Source: Anthostomella pinea
Taxonomy: Eukaryota > Ascomycota > Sordariomycetes > Xylariales > Xylariaceae
Assembly: GCA_963556695.1 (NCBI GenBank)
Contig: CAUWAG010000020.1
Span: 5,208,001-5,272,000, forward strand
Direction of reading: 5' to 3'
Length of the DNA: 64,000 nucleotides
Made by a program: the position numbers and the translations under genes
Part shown: piece by piece, positions 31,459-43,002 of the stretch
How positions within the stretch are numbered: the first letter of the stretch is position 1
How the letters are laid out: each line of letters opens with the position of its first letter
Notes under the pieces: model-generated
The model's database searches: none
What the model was told of the DNA's origin: nothing
The model's input: only the letters and a program-made list of their open reading frames with translations

Positions 31459-32708
31459 CGGAGCATCCTAGGCCAGATGTTACACCTATAAAGTTGTCAG
31501 TAGTGTCCACAGGAATGCAAGACACAAGTTGAAGTACTTGTGGTGGTGATCCCAGCAGGCTTCCAAGATTTGTGGACGACGGCTACACATGTAACAGCGA
31601 CGTCACAAGTGCTGGAGCCTTATGTATATCACTCCTCGGTCACCAACAATAACGATTCATGAGTTGCTTTGATTCACAGAAGGGCGGCCGAGGGGGTCGG
31701 AAATGGGAAGGTTTGGAACTGGTAGATTGCGACGAAGTGGTTATTAAAGGTAAGGTAGGAGGAACATGAAGTATGGAAGGTTCCTTCAGCTACACAACAG
31801 GAAGGCGTCCAACCCGTGCCACCCGCAGTCCAGTCATTAACCCAACCTTTAAATGCACATCCGCGGCTGCAGTCATCAGCCTAGAGCTGGCAGGAAGGGT
31901 GAGGGGTATGCTGGCAAGCTTAGGAAGCTGGCAGGCTGGCAGCTGGAGCTGGGGCATTCCGCCTCGGCGCTTGCTGTGGGGAAGCCGCAGCGGGCGCCTG
32001 TGGCCTTGTGGATACATGGAGCTCGGGCGTTTGCGGGGAAGCTTATCTGGGCACCTCTCTTTTTCCATACTGTCAAGCTGCCTTATCGCTACCTTCTAAT
32101 AAGGAGAGCGTATGGACTCATGGATCCTGTCCAGCTCTCCATTCGGATTCAGGCGGAAAGGACCGCTGGAATTCTGCTCAGTGCTCATGCAATCCTGTCA
32201 AAAGCTGCGACATTTTAGCAAGGAAGCATGTCGAGGTTCATGCGCCCGTATGTTTCCAGTCACCAGGCTTCTGTGGTTTGTCATACGGAATAGAGGATAC
32301 GGTAAGGTATCTGAGGTTTCAATGTCGGCATACGTCGCGAATGACACCGGCTGAGTCACAACGAGAGGGAGACTTTAGGGTGTGTTAAACATGTTCTTCG
32401 TGTGAGGGACCGCTTCGGCAGACTTAGTATGCTTACACGTATAATTGAAATATACCAACTCTTTCTGACAATTCGCAACTGCTTGATTGTTGATTGCTGC
32501 TCCCGTTCCCGGCCCTTCTTGCTTAGGTTCCAGGTTGTTGCGTCGCCGACGTCACAGAAAACCCCACGGTGGGGTCAAAATATTCCAAGCTCCTGCTTAG
32601 CTAAGGAACTACTGGAGGTCTTACCCAAACATCTGACAACTGCGCATAGTTTCAATCCCGATCAACCTGCCTCCCCCTGGATCCGTGTCAACTTCCTCCA
32701 CGACCACA
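31459..32708. other. Divergent intergenic region, no supported gene
   Basis: A shared upstream region of the large minus-strand gene and LTN1. No coding sequence is recognised. It contains G/C-rich short tandem-like sequence (GGCAG and AGCTGG repeats) near 31890-31960. Confidence 0.4.
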
Positions 32709-35700
32709 ATGAGCCGAAAACCAGGCAAGTCGCGGGCTGCCAGCAGCAAAGCCTTCACAAGTTTCGGTACCAATAGTGCCTTTGGTGGTGGGTTTTCGAC
32801 CTCCTCTAGTGGTGCCAACCTCTCCTACCTCGCCGAGCCGCCTGATTTCACCTCGATATCCGACGCCAACGTCGTCGTCTCGCTCAAGAACCTACAAAAG
32901 AAAGATGCTACAACCAAGGCCAAGGCCCTCGAGGAATTGGTGGCCTATGTCCAGTCCCACCCGTACGATCAGGATGGAGGCACGGAAGAGCCCATACTGG
33001 AAGCATGGGTGGGTGCAATCTGCGCAGTAAACATCGTGCCCAGTTAATAATTTGTACTATAGGTCCAATTGTACCCTCGCATATCAATAGACAATTCCCG
33101 ACGTGTTCGCGAGCTCTCCCACGCCCTGCAATTCGAGTTGATGACGTCCGCCCGCAAGCGCATGGAGAAACACATACCCAAGATCGTCGGCTCCTGGCTT
33201 GTTGGAACATTCGACCGGGACAGGGCCGTATCCAGAGTAGCCACCGAGGGTCTCTCGTCCTTCCTCACTACGCCTGAGAAGGTTACCCAGTTCTGGAAAC
33301 GGTGCCAGCAGCAGATTCTCGACTACGCGTCTGATGCGATCAAGGAAACAACCGACACTCTTAGCGATCAGCGGTCTACGAACACCGATGATGCCGAGAC
33401 CAAGTACCACAGAGTCCTGGCGGGGAGTCTTGCGCTGGTCCTCAATCTCTTGCAAAAGTTGGAGCCCGCCGACACCGATAAATGTTTGGATAGTTACGAT
33501 CAGTTTTTTGAGGAGAACAAGGTGTGGGCAAGCGCTACGATCAACGACCCTGTTGTCAGGCGACTCTCCTGTCAACTTCTGTCCACCTGCCTATCTAAAC
33601 GGCCAGGCCGGATAGAGGCTGATCTGGCTCGCCTCAGCAAGGTCTTCGTTGCCGAGGGTCTGAAAAGTCCCCAGAGCGGCTCTGCGACTGATTACGTCGT
33701 TGCCTTGACAAACTTGACGGAAAAGCACCCCAGTGTATGGACCTCAGAGTATCGAGGGAAGAAGTCACCAATCTCACGGCTGAAGGTCTTACTCGAAAGG
33801 GGATCTCAAGGAGGCACAGCAAGGTTTTGGAGCTCTCTCACTCAGTTGCTCAGCATCTTACCGGACGATGTGCTTCCGAAGGACCCTGTTGGTATTGCAG
33901 AATTCTTAAAGTCCCTGAGATCAGGTCTTACAAGCCGTGATGAACCCCGAGCCAACGCCGTAGACGCGTGGTCAACGTATCTTGCCATGACGCGGCATTT
34001 CATGAAGACTGTTCAGTCCAGCGATGCTCGACAACAGCTTGTGGAGGAAAACATCTTCCCGCTTACCGCACACTACCTTCACCCAACGCCAGAGACATCG
34101 ATGTGGGCTTCTGGTAGCCAGATACCAATTTTGATCAAGGTTTTCACATCAACGGCAACGTCGGCTTTTGAGGATATGGTTGAAGCCACGCGGGTGGAGT
34201 GGGACAGGTTGAAAGAAATCATGAAGGATAACATCCGCAATTCGTTGCCCGAAGCCTCTAAAGAGCACCAAAAGTCACAAAAGTCTGTTGCCGACGAGGG
34301 CAAGAGATGGTTCATCCTGACGGGGACACTGTTGGACGCCCACGAGAGGACGGTCTCTACAGATCGTCCAATACCCGATATCCCAAAACGGCCTTCTCTG
34401 GAACTACTTGGAGAATGCGTTAAGCTGCTTGAGACTAGGAATTGGAAGCCATTCGGTCCTGCTGCCACTGTCGAGTCGGCTTTCAATCACGCGCCCTCGC
34501 TATTCAAGTCCTCTTCGGGTGGGATCAGCGATGTATTAGAGTGCCTAGAAACTTCACTACCCGAAAGTAAGGAAGAATTCTTGACCTCGTCGGCCGCCCC
34601 TTACTTGTTTTCGAGTATCATTCTCTTAGGCCAGATTCCCGAGAGGAAACAAGACTTTGAGAAGATCTGGGAAGCGAACACTGCAACTCTTGTCGAGTGT
34701 ATAGAAAGCCCAGGCGCTGTGCCGGCACTGACTAAGCTAATCTCCAGCAAATGTGCTACCCCTATCGCGCAACAGATGCCAATACTACAGACGGAATTGA
34801 TCAGGAGATGCTTGATGTGTGCTGTTGGAAACTCCGGGTCTAGTTGGGAGCTCTTCGACGCCATCGTCACTTACGATACGTTGACAGAGTCTGCCGCGAA
34901 TCGACTACTGAAGGAGTTTGCAGGTCGTGTCATGAACTCCACGGGCCAGCCCAACCAGGGTGTGATCAGGGGCCTGCAATATATAGCGCAAAAGAAGCCA
35001 GAGCTACTCTCTCACGACGAAGAGATCCACATGACATTGATGACCAACCTACTGAGTCTGTCAGAACGACCGGGTGTCGGCCCCGAAATCATGGCCTTGC
35101 GTTCCTTGATGGAAATTCCTCCCAGCGGCCGCTCACGCCTCCTTGGGCTTCTCCAGGAGAACATTAACAACGCCAATGCGGGATCACTCTCGTAAGTTGT
35201 TCTTAAGCCCTTTTAGCATCCTATAACTGTACCTAACCGTCCAATAGGGTCGACACCCTTGTCCAGCAAGCTATGCAGGCCCAAGAGTCAATTGACACAT
35301 CAGCCATTGAATCAGACCGGAGAAGCGAGTTGCTGGCACTATTACCAGATGCCGAGAAATGGAGACACGAGCTTTCTTTTCTTCTACAAGAGACCCCCAA
35401 TCCATCTCTAGCGCTCACCAGCAGCCTGGGTGGTGCCTACTTCCTGCCAGTCACGGCATCAACCAGAACCAACACTAACTCACCACGAGATCGGAGTGGC
35501 TTTTCGATCCCTGGTCGCATGGCCATGTATACTGCCAAGCTACTATCTGCCGGGTTCGACTTGGCTCATTTGGCATTGTCCACTCAAGTTGAGATCGTCA
35601 TTAGCCTGAGTTTGACCGCTGAGCTGGCTACTGACCAGCTGACGGTTATGAGTGAGAACCAGATATGGAGCTCACTGGGATCGGAAGTCTTAATATCAGA

Positions 35701-37815
35701 AGCCGAGAACTTGATATCAACCGCACGGAAAGCAGTTATGCGCCTGACAGAGGATGCTCCCGACTGGCGCGACGGCTCCGGACCCAACACGTCACGTTTG
35801 ATGAATGACATTATTCGGACCTTGATCGAAGAGGCAAAATCCGTCACACCCAAGGGCTTGTACTGCGCTCGCGTCTTGAATGAGATTCTCCAAGGCTTGA
35901 CAGAGAAGCATGGTTTTCCATCGAGTGGGGAGCAATGGTTGACGGACCTGGGGGTCTTAAAATCCGCCCCTTCGACCGTACTTCCTGGGGTGGCGATCCT
36001 GACTGGTCTAGGCGAAACGGTATCTGCATCCAGGGCGGTCAGCAATTTCTGCAATCGTTTGGTCAGCGACATTGCGGGTGCATCTCCGGGTCAGGAGAAG
36101 ACGCTCGTCATTCTCGTGCTTCTCAATGCATGCACGCAGATATATGACATCGGCGAGCTACCGGTTGCCAACAATCGACTAGTGTTTGCGGTGAAGCAGA
36201 TTACATCATGGCTTGAGTCACCTGAAGAGCTCGATTATCGTTTCGCGGCGGAGGCCTGTCGCAGCTTGCAACGTCTCCTACCATGTGTGAAAGACGTGTA
36301 CGGGTCTTACTGGGAACGGACTGTGGACTTCTGCATCTACCTCTGGACGAAGCAGATGGCCCAGTCACTGGATTGCCGACTACCAGAGATACATGCATCT
36401 CTGCGAATATTGTCCATTCTTCAGTCCTTGGAGGATCCCAATGATGACCTGGTGGATGTATTGCAATCTTCGGCAGAAAGGAGATCAGCTGCATTGATCG
36501 AGTTACTGAAACTCCCCAGAGAAAGAGACACACAGCCTCTTGAGATTGTCGACTCATTCATACGTCGGCAGATTGACAAGCTACCACTGCATCATGTCAA
36601 GGATCCTTCCGAGCTGTACGCGGTTGCTGCGAGTGAGTATCGGACAATTCAGACAGCGGCTTTCACAGTACTCCACAAGGCACTCCCAGCTGCACAAGAG
36701 CAGCTCTCAGTCGACGTGCTGCTGGAGAAGAACACCGCGCGACTGCCCGATGAACTCCTGTCTCTACTCCTTGACGCGCCAACCCTGGATGCCTATCCCG
36801 ATGATGTATTAGCCCGGTTCCCAACTCCTATCCGGTCTTACCTCTTGTCGTGGCATCTGGTCTTTGACTCTTTTAGCTTTGCTTCTTTCAAGGTGCGCGG
36901 CGATTATGCCGAAAATCTCAAGAGTGCCAACTACATTGCCCCCCTCATGGATTTCACCTTTGACGTACTGGGTCATTCGGCAGCTCGTGGACTGAATCTG
37001 GAGAGAGCCGGCTTTACATCAGAGAACATTCGTGCATACGACTTGAAACTCGCCGAAGCGGAGACCGAAGAAAGAAACATGCAGTGGATCCTCATTCACC
37101 TGTTCTACCTTGTTCTCAAGTACTTGCCGGGTCTTTTCAAATCGTGGTACATCGAGTGTCGATCGAAGCAAACCAAGATCGCCGTGGAGGGATGGATGGC
37201 CAAGTACTTCTCCCCGATCATAATATCAGAGGCTCTGGATGATGTTGTGAAGTGGACCGACAACCAAGAGGCACCTGCGGATGACGAGAAAGAGCTTATC
37301 GTCAAGGTCAGTCGTGCGGCAAGAGAGGTTACTGCCGGCTACGAAGTGGACGAGCTGCACGCGTCGATCGCAATCCGTATACCGCAAGAATACCCGCTTC
37401 AGGGTGTTACTGTTGTTGGCGTCAACCGTGTCGCGGTGAACGAGAAGAAATGGCAGAGCTGGATCATGTCCACCCAGGGCGTCATCACATTCTCCGTAAG
37501 CTTCCCGTCTACCTAACCACCGGAATTGAATACTGACAGATATGGATATAGGGTGGAAGCATCATCGACGGTCTGACAGCGTTCCGACGAAATGTGGTCG
37601 GCGCCATGAAGGGCCAGTCGGAATGTGCTATTTGCTACAGCATCATCAGCAGCGACAAGAAGATGCCAGACAAGCGCTGCCAGACGTGCAAGAACCTCTT
37701 CCATCGTACCTGCCTGTACAAGTGGTTCCAGAGCAGCAGTCAGAATACTTGTCCGCTCTGTCGAAACCCGATAGACTATCTTGGTGCAGATACGCAAGCC
37801 AGAAGGGGTGCTTAG
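32709..37815 (+). CDS. ltn1: Listerin, E3 ubiquitin ligase of ribosome quality control
   Basis: A cytosolic RING E3 ligase that binds 60S subunits carrying stalled nascent chains and ubiquitinates those chains (RQC complex). Four exons, 32709-33008, 33063-35191, 35248-37495 and 37552-37815, join in frame to 1646 residues, the usual length for the family. The N-terminus has LSYLAEPPDFTSISD and, across intron 1, ILEAW-VQLYPRISIDNSRRVREL, both strongly conserved. HEAT-like helices fill the long middle. The C-terminal RING, encoded by the last exon, reads CAIC-x(14)-CQTCKNLFHRTCLYKWF-x(7)-CPLCRN with all ligands present. All introns are 54-56 bp with good signals. Confidence 0.97.
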
Positions 37816-38290
37816 GGTTTTAGACCGAGTGGTAGTTCTAGGGGTTGATATGGTCTTGCTGAACCATCGTACATATTCAGGAAACTGCGTAGAAAATGGA
37901 CATACCGATTCACGATTTGAGGCCCTCTATCAATTGGTGCGGATGCCACGAACTGGTGTGCCGTGTGGCCTCGCCAAAATTTCCTTTTCTCATTCGTGCT
38001 AGTTATTACCTGAAAGATCACGACCACCGGCACAACGAGAAGCGAAGTCACGCATGAATTTTCTTTAGTATGGCAGTGTAACTGAGTATTTGCTCCTGTG
38101 TCATATGACTTACTGATTCTAACAAGAAACGCAGAAACAAAGAATTGCTCAGCAGCGAGCACATCTGGCCTACCTACCCGTTCCAACACCCTCAGATGTA
38201 TCAATTCTCAAATCATAGAAGACAATGACGAACTTACCTAGACCTCGCTCAAGTATCCCAGTAGCCAGAACACCTTGCCCCCTTACCAAC
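37816..38290. other. Intergenic between convergent genes
   Basis: The 3' region of LTN1 and of the downstream minus-strand gene. No coding sequence or notable structure is seen. Confidence 0.4.
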
Positions 38291-39154
38291 TTACCACCTC
38301 GAAGCCCTGGTGCGCGTCGAAAGAGGCCGCGAGTAAGGCTTCCCCGTCCGGCTCCGTGCCCACTCGACATGCTCAGGGGCAGCCGGCTTAAACGGCGGCG
38401 CCATGCACTCCACCTCCCGCTTCCCGATCGTCGGGTCGGCGTCCCGCGGGTCCGTGGCCCAGAACCCGAAGTACTCCCTCCCAAGATCGGTCTGGTACCG
38501 CTCGATCAGGCGGCTGAGCAGCGGTGCGCGCTGTAGTGCCTGATCGAAGGTCTGGGCGCGCACGCGTGGGTGGAGAGCTGGGACTTCTTCGGATTGGATT
38601 GGGCTTGGGCTTGGGGGCGATTTGGAGGAAGAGGAAGTGCGTCGAGATTGGTAAGGCCAGAACCCGAAGATGTCCGCCCGCACGCTGCGCTGGTGCCGGT
38701 CGATGGTGCACGCGAGCTGCGGGTAAGCGTCCACGACGTGGCCGAAGGGCTGGGCGAGGAGGGCCGCGGGGACGGCGGGGAGGGGCGCGGGGGCGTACAT
38801 GTGGGATGGGTAGGGGCGGGAGTCGTGGCGGTGGCGGGGTGGGAGGTGTTTGTGCTTGACCTTGGGCTCGTCGTCGTCTGAGGCGCGTCTGCGCTTGGGA
38901 CTGTCAGCTGTGGTGGGACCTACCTTGGCACCACGGATGACGTCGTCGTCGGCGCCGCTCTTGCGCTTGATGTCCTTCCCGCTGCTCGGAAGGTCGGACG
39001 CGCCCATGACGGCGTCAAGGAGCGCGTAGAGGGCCACCGCGCCCCGGGATGGCTTCGGGATTGCGTGCGCCTTGGGCTTGGTGATGCCTGAGCTGATGGT
39101 AGGGCTGGTTCTCAGAGCGAGGGCCCTGTGCTGGGTGTCTCTCTGGGGTGCCAT
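38291..39154 (-). CDS. Hypothetical protein with duplicated FGFW motif
   Basis: A single frame of 287 residues; the family is not recognised. The first half is disordered and basic (KDIKRKSGADDD, SPKRRRASDDDEPKVKHKH) with likely nuclear localisation signals. The second half holds two related segments, IDRHQRSVRADIFGFWPYQ and IERYQTDLGREYFGFWATD, about 70 residues apart. They share the pattern I-(D/E)-R-x-Q-x(5)-R-x-x-(F/Y)FGFW, which points to an internal duplication and a structural or peptide-binding role. A small in-frame segment (GTAGGT to CCCAAG, 33 bp) is too short for an intron. The protein is presumably nuclear. Confidence 0.65.
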   Translation of the reverse strand: MAPQRDTQHRALALRTSPTISSGITKPKAHAIPKPSRGAVALYALLDAVMGASDLPSSGKDIKRKSGADDDVIRGAKVGPTTADSPKRRRASDDDEPKVKHKHLPPRHRHDSRPYPSHMYAPAPLPAVPAALLAQPFGHVVDAYPQLACTIDRHQRSVRADIFGFWPYQSRRTSSSSKSPPSPSPIQSEEVPALHPRVRAQTFDQALQRAPLLSRLIERYQTDLGREYFGFWATDPRDADPTIGKREVECMAPPFKPAAPEHVEWARSRTGKPYSRPLSTRTRASRW

Positions 39155-39595
39155 GATCCTTTACTGATGTTTGGTAATCCTCGTGTAAAGGTCAGCCTTC
39201 AGCACGAAATGAGGGACTTTACCTAGGTATTCACGAGGGCTGCTGTTGGTCAGTCTGCCCGATGCTAATCGGAACAGTGCTTTCGTACACGAACAGTCGA
39301 ACAGAACTTGACTACAGTTTGATTTGGTGTGAGATGCTGTGAACTGAATCTGTTTGGGCCAGGCCAGTCCTGGAGGGATTAATATATTGCAATGCCTTTG
39401 ATCCCCCGCGTCGACAAAAGGGCTTTGAGATGCTTGTGTTGTGTTATTGACGGATAAACCCTTTGTGACATCTCTTCTACCAGCGTTGGACAACGCATTG
39501 TCGTGACTTCGAAAGGGAGGAACAATCACATCACAACTAAGACGCAAAAGAAAGAGTCGTAAGGGTTTTCCAATGGGGAATCTGAATACAATGAA
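39155..39595. other. Intergenic, no supported gene
   Basis: Between two minus-strand genes. No recognisable coding sequence is seen. It presumably contains the terminator of the TDP2-like gene and the promoter of the FGFW gene. Confidence 0.4.
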
Positions 39596-40588
39596 TCAGT
39601 GACCGACCAGTGCAAATGAACATCTCAGACCCGAGTGATCGCTCCAGGGCACGCCCTCCCCCACGTCCTGAGGAGGCTTAACCATCTCCGGGTGCATGAC
39701 CTCTATTTCCAGTGCACGGAGTCCAAGCATAGCAACCTTATCCATGCGATTCGGCGGGAAAGGTTCGTTGCCGTCAATACCCCAAGTGAAACCTGGCTCG
39801 TTGCCTCGCAGTTCAGCCCATACATCCACAAGGTCATTATCCCGGATCAAACTGTCGTCTCCCGGGAGTACAGGGTTGAAGTCGCCTGCGACCACGCCAT
39901 GGCCTGCACTTCGGAGCAGAGAGGCGACAATGGCAATTTGACGCGGTCGTCGGGTGGGCTGTATCGGAAGGGAATCCAGGTGTACGTTGATGAGCCTGAC
40001 GCGAGCCTGACTGGCTCCGCTGGCGGACTCTGGTAAAGGAACAAAGACGTCGCAACAAAGGGCATCTCTTCCAAAGCGGCTTAGGTACTTGACTCTCCAC
40101 ACACCGCCAAGTTGAAATTTATCGGAGTTGTTACACCCGAATCTCGACTTTGATAGCAGCGTCATGCTCGCGAATGACTGTCCTTCCCAGTTTGTCTTGT
40201 CCGAATCGCTCACGAACCATGCTTCTCGTATCCGAGTATCATTCAACAGAAAATCTAGGGCGGCTCGTGAGACTTCCTGTAGGAAAACAATACCAACTGC
40301 CGGTGTGAGGCTGTCGATATGAGATACGACTGCCGACATGCGCGATTCGGGTAGAGGTGGAGTGGCATCGACATTCCACGTCACAATGTGAAGCTCTGAT
40401 TTTGGTGGCACCTGATGCGATTCTGTTTGGCGGGTAGACGTCGTGTTGACACTCTTCCACGCATTATTGGATGAATCGAATTCGCGCCATGATTGAAAAA
40501 CTGGTGTCGCATCAACCAGAATAGTAGGCAGAGGTGTCTCTTGCGACCATGAAAGAAATTGTGTGCGAAGGCGAGAGAAGAATGCCAT
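39596..40588 (-). CDS. Endonuclease/exonuclease/phosphatase family protein, TDP2-like
   Basis: A single exon of 330 residues. Metal-dependent phosphodiesterase fold, with all family motifs in order: TWNVDA (Asn), IVFLQEV (Glu), a loop with NWEGQSFASMTLLSKSRF, INVHLDS (His), GDFNPV (Asp and Asn) and WSDHSGL (Asp and His). The TWN-V-D and S-D-H spacing resembles tyrosyl-DNA phosphodiesterase 2, which removes 5'-tyrosyl adducts left by topoisomerase II. Related fungal enzymes of unproven substrate share the same motifs. There is no obvious N-terminal UBA domain, unlike human TDP2, so DNA-repair function is probable rather than certain. Confidence 0.85.
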   Translation of the reverse strand: MAFFSRLRTQFLSWSQETPLPTILVDATPVFQSWREFDSSNNAWKSVNTTSTRQTESHQVPPKSELHIVTWNVDATPPLPESRMSAVVSHIDSLTPAVGIVFLQEVSRAALDFLLNDTRIREAWFVSDSDKTNWEGQSFASMTLLSKSRFGCNNSDKFQLGGVWRVKYLSRFGRDALCCDVFVPLPESASGASQARVRLINVHLDSLPIQPTRRPRQIAIVASLLRSAGHGVVAGDFNPVLPGDDSLIRDNDLVDVWAELRGNEPGFTWGIDGNEPFPPNRMDKVAMLGLRALEIEVMHPEMVKPPQDVGEGVPWSDHSGLRCSFALVGH

Positions 40589-41026
40589 GATACGATGCGT
40601 TCGGATGAGAATTGAGAGTAAGAAGTAAGGTTGCCTGAAGTGAAGACAAGACAGATGAAAGCAGGACGGCTAAAAGTGGGCCATTATCGGGCTAAATGCC
40701 CACTAACCAGAAAAGGTAAATAGGTAAGCTTCCAACCAACCAATGACCGAATACATGTACACCACGACCTGTTGCAACACAGCGCAAGACCATATTTGCA
40801 ATTTGATCTGGGAAAGGCCCGGTCGGTAAAACGATGAAGCTACATACTGGATGAATAGAAGTAGACAAGAACAATGGCGAGGTATAGTGTGATTGACAAG
40901 AGAATATACCACCGTCCATCTCAAAATACGTGTTCACCAACCAAAATCAACCCCAAATATCATTATGCACAGAACATGACTACAACGTGACTAGAACATG
41001 ACCTCAACGAAATCCAGGCGCTATAT
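40589..41026. other. Intergenic, no supported gene
   Basis: The promoter side of the TDP2-like gene and the 3' side of the next minus-strand gene. Nothing recognisable is seen. Confidence 0.4.
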
Positions 41027-41655
41027 CTAGCCCTTGTAATGCCTATCCAGTCTCTGCCAGTTCTTTAAGTCCTTGAACTCGTGGACCCATTCCCGAAGGC
41101 CCTTAGCCATGTCACTGCGTAAGCCCACTAGATCCATCGCCATGCCGTTACTAGCCAGCAGATCGCGGATCGACGTGATATCGGACATATCACCCCCTCG
41201 CTTGGGTCCGTTGCGGCGTGTCTCGTTTGCCCAGCTGCTTAACTTCAACCTGAGAAGGCCTGCCGGCTCGAGGAAGTTGAGTTGCATCTGCTTGCCCACT
41301 TGTATGACCTTCGAGGGGTCGAACTCCGGGAAGGCCATGAATCCGGCAATGACACCGTCGACTTCGACAAAGTTCCCGCTCGACTCGACGTAGAAGTAGT
41401 ACGAATCCGGCGGCAGGACACCGGTCTTGTCTTGGATGAAGGGGGGCCGTGAGAATATATCGAGTAGGGTTCCGTACCCGTGCGAGCCATTTGGCACAGC
41501 AATGTCGATGCCAGACGTGGTGCGAGCCGTCATGCCGACATTGATGCACGCGAATCCACCACAGAAGTAGTAGTCGACCTTGCGAGCCTTGAGTTGTGTA
41601 TGTAGGTACATGGCACAGTAGTACAAGTCTCTCTGAGAGGGTGAGGGGAGTACGG
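41027..41655 (-). CDS. Nucleotidyltransferase-like protein, 5' end incomplete
   Basis: The main exon is open from 41655 to a stop at 41027. Upstream, a good intron (41715-41656, GTAAGC donor, CTACAG acceptor) joins it in frame to a 5' exon that stays open to about 41830 (LTSWLSAKTTAGLT precedes the junction), but no ATG is found there. The first ATG inside the main exon would start at 41611. The core YYFCGGFACINVGMTARTTSG followed by IDIAV has the layout of the minimal nucleotidyltransferase signature (hGG then DhDh), with the second acid replaced by Ala. Catalysis is therefore doubtful. The C-terminal part has a helical ending (KGLREWVHEFKDLKNWQRL). Function unknown. Confidence 0.6.
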
Positions 41656-41715
41656 CTGTAGGGGGCCAGGTGGTGAGTAATCAAGTACCGATCAGGGACT
41701 TGAAGCCCGGCTTAC

Positions 41716-42212
41716 CTGTCAGCCCAGCAGTTGTTTTCGCACTGAGCCAAGAAGTCAGCCCCTTGAACCCTTCCCTGGTCCTCGCTGTGACACTGTTAAT
41801 GTCTTGAAATCTCACTCCCAAGGAAGATCATATGCTCAATCTCGAGACTGCTTTGAGATGTTCTCTGCATAACCGTGGAGACTGCTGGTCAATACAGTAA
41901 AATGGACTGCCTTTTAGGAATAATAGAGAATTCGACGGGGGGATACTGGATGTCTATCGACGATGGTGTCTGAAACCTTGAGCCGAGCCTCAACGATGAC
42001 GGCTCTTGCCTTCTTAAATGTATGATACGCAACATGCGAAGGGAGTGACCCCACGTAAGTAATGTGACGTGCCGCCATCTGCAGGCCGCCATCTCGTAAT
42101 ACTTGGCACCCGGCTGTTATCGCCAGCACTGCCTACATGCATACCGGACCCTGCCAAGCCCTGCCCCCCGCCGGCGTCGCGATACCTGCATATGGGCCCA
42201 TACATCGACATC
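41716..42212. other. Region upstream of the nucleotidyltransferase-like gene
   Basis: It contains the probable 5' exon (minus strand, from 41716 to about 41830). Otherwise no gene is recognised. Confidence 0.4.
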
Positions 42213-42456
42213 CTGTGCCTTGTGGTAGCGGTATCCAGAATAAGGACCAGGGTCACGAATGGTGGCTATTGGTCTGTATTCTGGAAGTTGCTTGATTGAA
42301 AGAAGGGATGGGTGGTGTCCCCATCCCAGAAGTAGCTATCATCCCAGTTGGGTACGAATCTGGTACAAACGGGTACCAGTTGGGCTCCAAGGTACCTTGT
42401 ACCCTGGCCCGTGACCCATCCGTCATTGTGGCTGGAAAATGGGTTGAGGAGCCACA
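42213..42456 (+). repeat. 244-bp dispersed repeat, copy 2
   Basis: Nearly identical to 5468-5711 (one visible difference). In this copy the perfect terminal inverted repeat CTTGTGG (42219-42225) / CCACAAG (42452-42458) can be seen, giving a 240-bp unit. No target duplication is obvious. The near-identity of copies 37 kb apart implies recent movement or gene conversion. Confidence 0.8.
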
Positions 42457-43002
42457 AGCCTACATCTGAATGAGGCCAGGATAATTCGACGCCATGCATG
42501 ATGAGAGAGCTAGGAAGAGAAGATGGGTACGATCCTGGCCATTCTCGAAAGCTGAACAGTGAAAGGTAGAAAATGCTGCCCTAGAGACTAGAGTTGCATT
42601 GACAACATTGATTGGTGGAAACGTACAGGCCTTGCGACGGCTCACCATTGGTCAGATTGCCGCGCGTCTGGATCAACCGACCTGGCCGAAAAGCGAAAAG
42701 CGAAAAGCCTTGGCCTGCTGTCTAGCTGCGGTAGCTGAAACCTTGACCCCGGCTCCTGGCTCCTGAGGCTGTGAGAGCCTACCCGGCGGCATACTGTCAG
42801 ACTGTACACGTTCACCAACAGGCTGTGAACTGCGCGTGTGAGTTCCGCGTTTTATGGGCGCAGTGCTGGCTGCACCTGGAGGCTGGAATCCGGTGCCCCA
42901 CGCCGATCGCCGATCGCCGACACATCCAGGTCACGACCAGGCCGGGTTTGTTTGACCTTGGAGCTGCGAAGCTTCTTCCCTCTGAAGCTGTGAGCCGCTA
43001 CC
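42457..43002. other. Intergenic, no supported gene
   Basis: The upstream region of the next gene. It has a short tandem GCGAAAA repeat near 42689-42709 and a GCCGATC repeat near 42901-42917. Confidence 0.4.
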
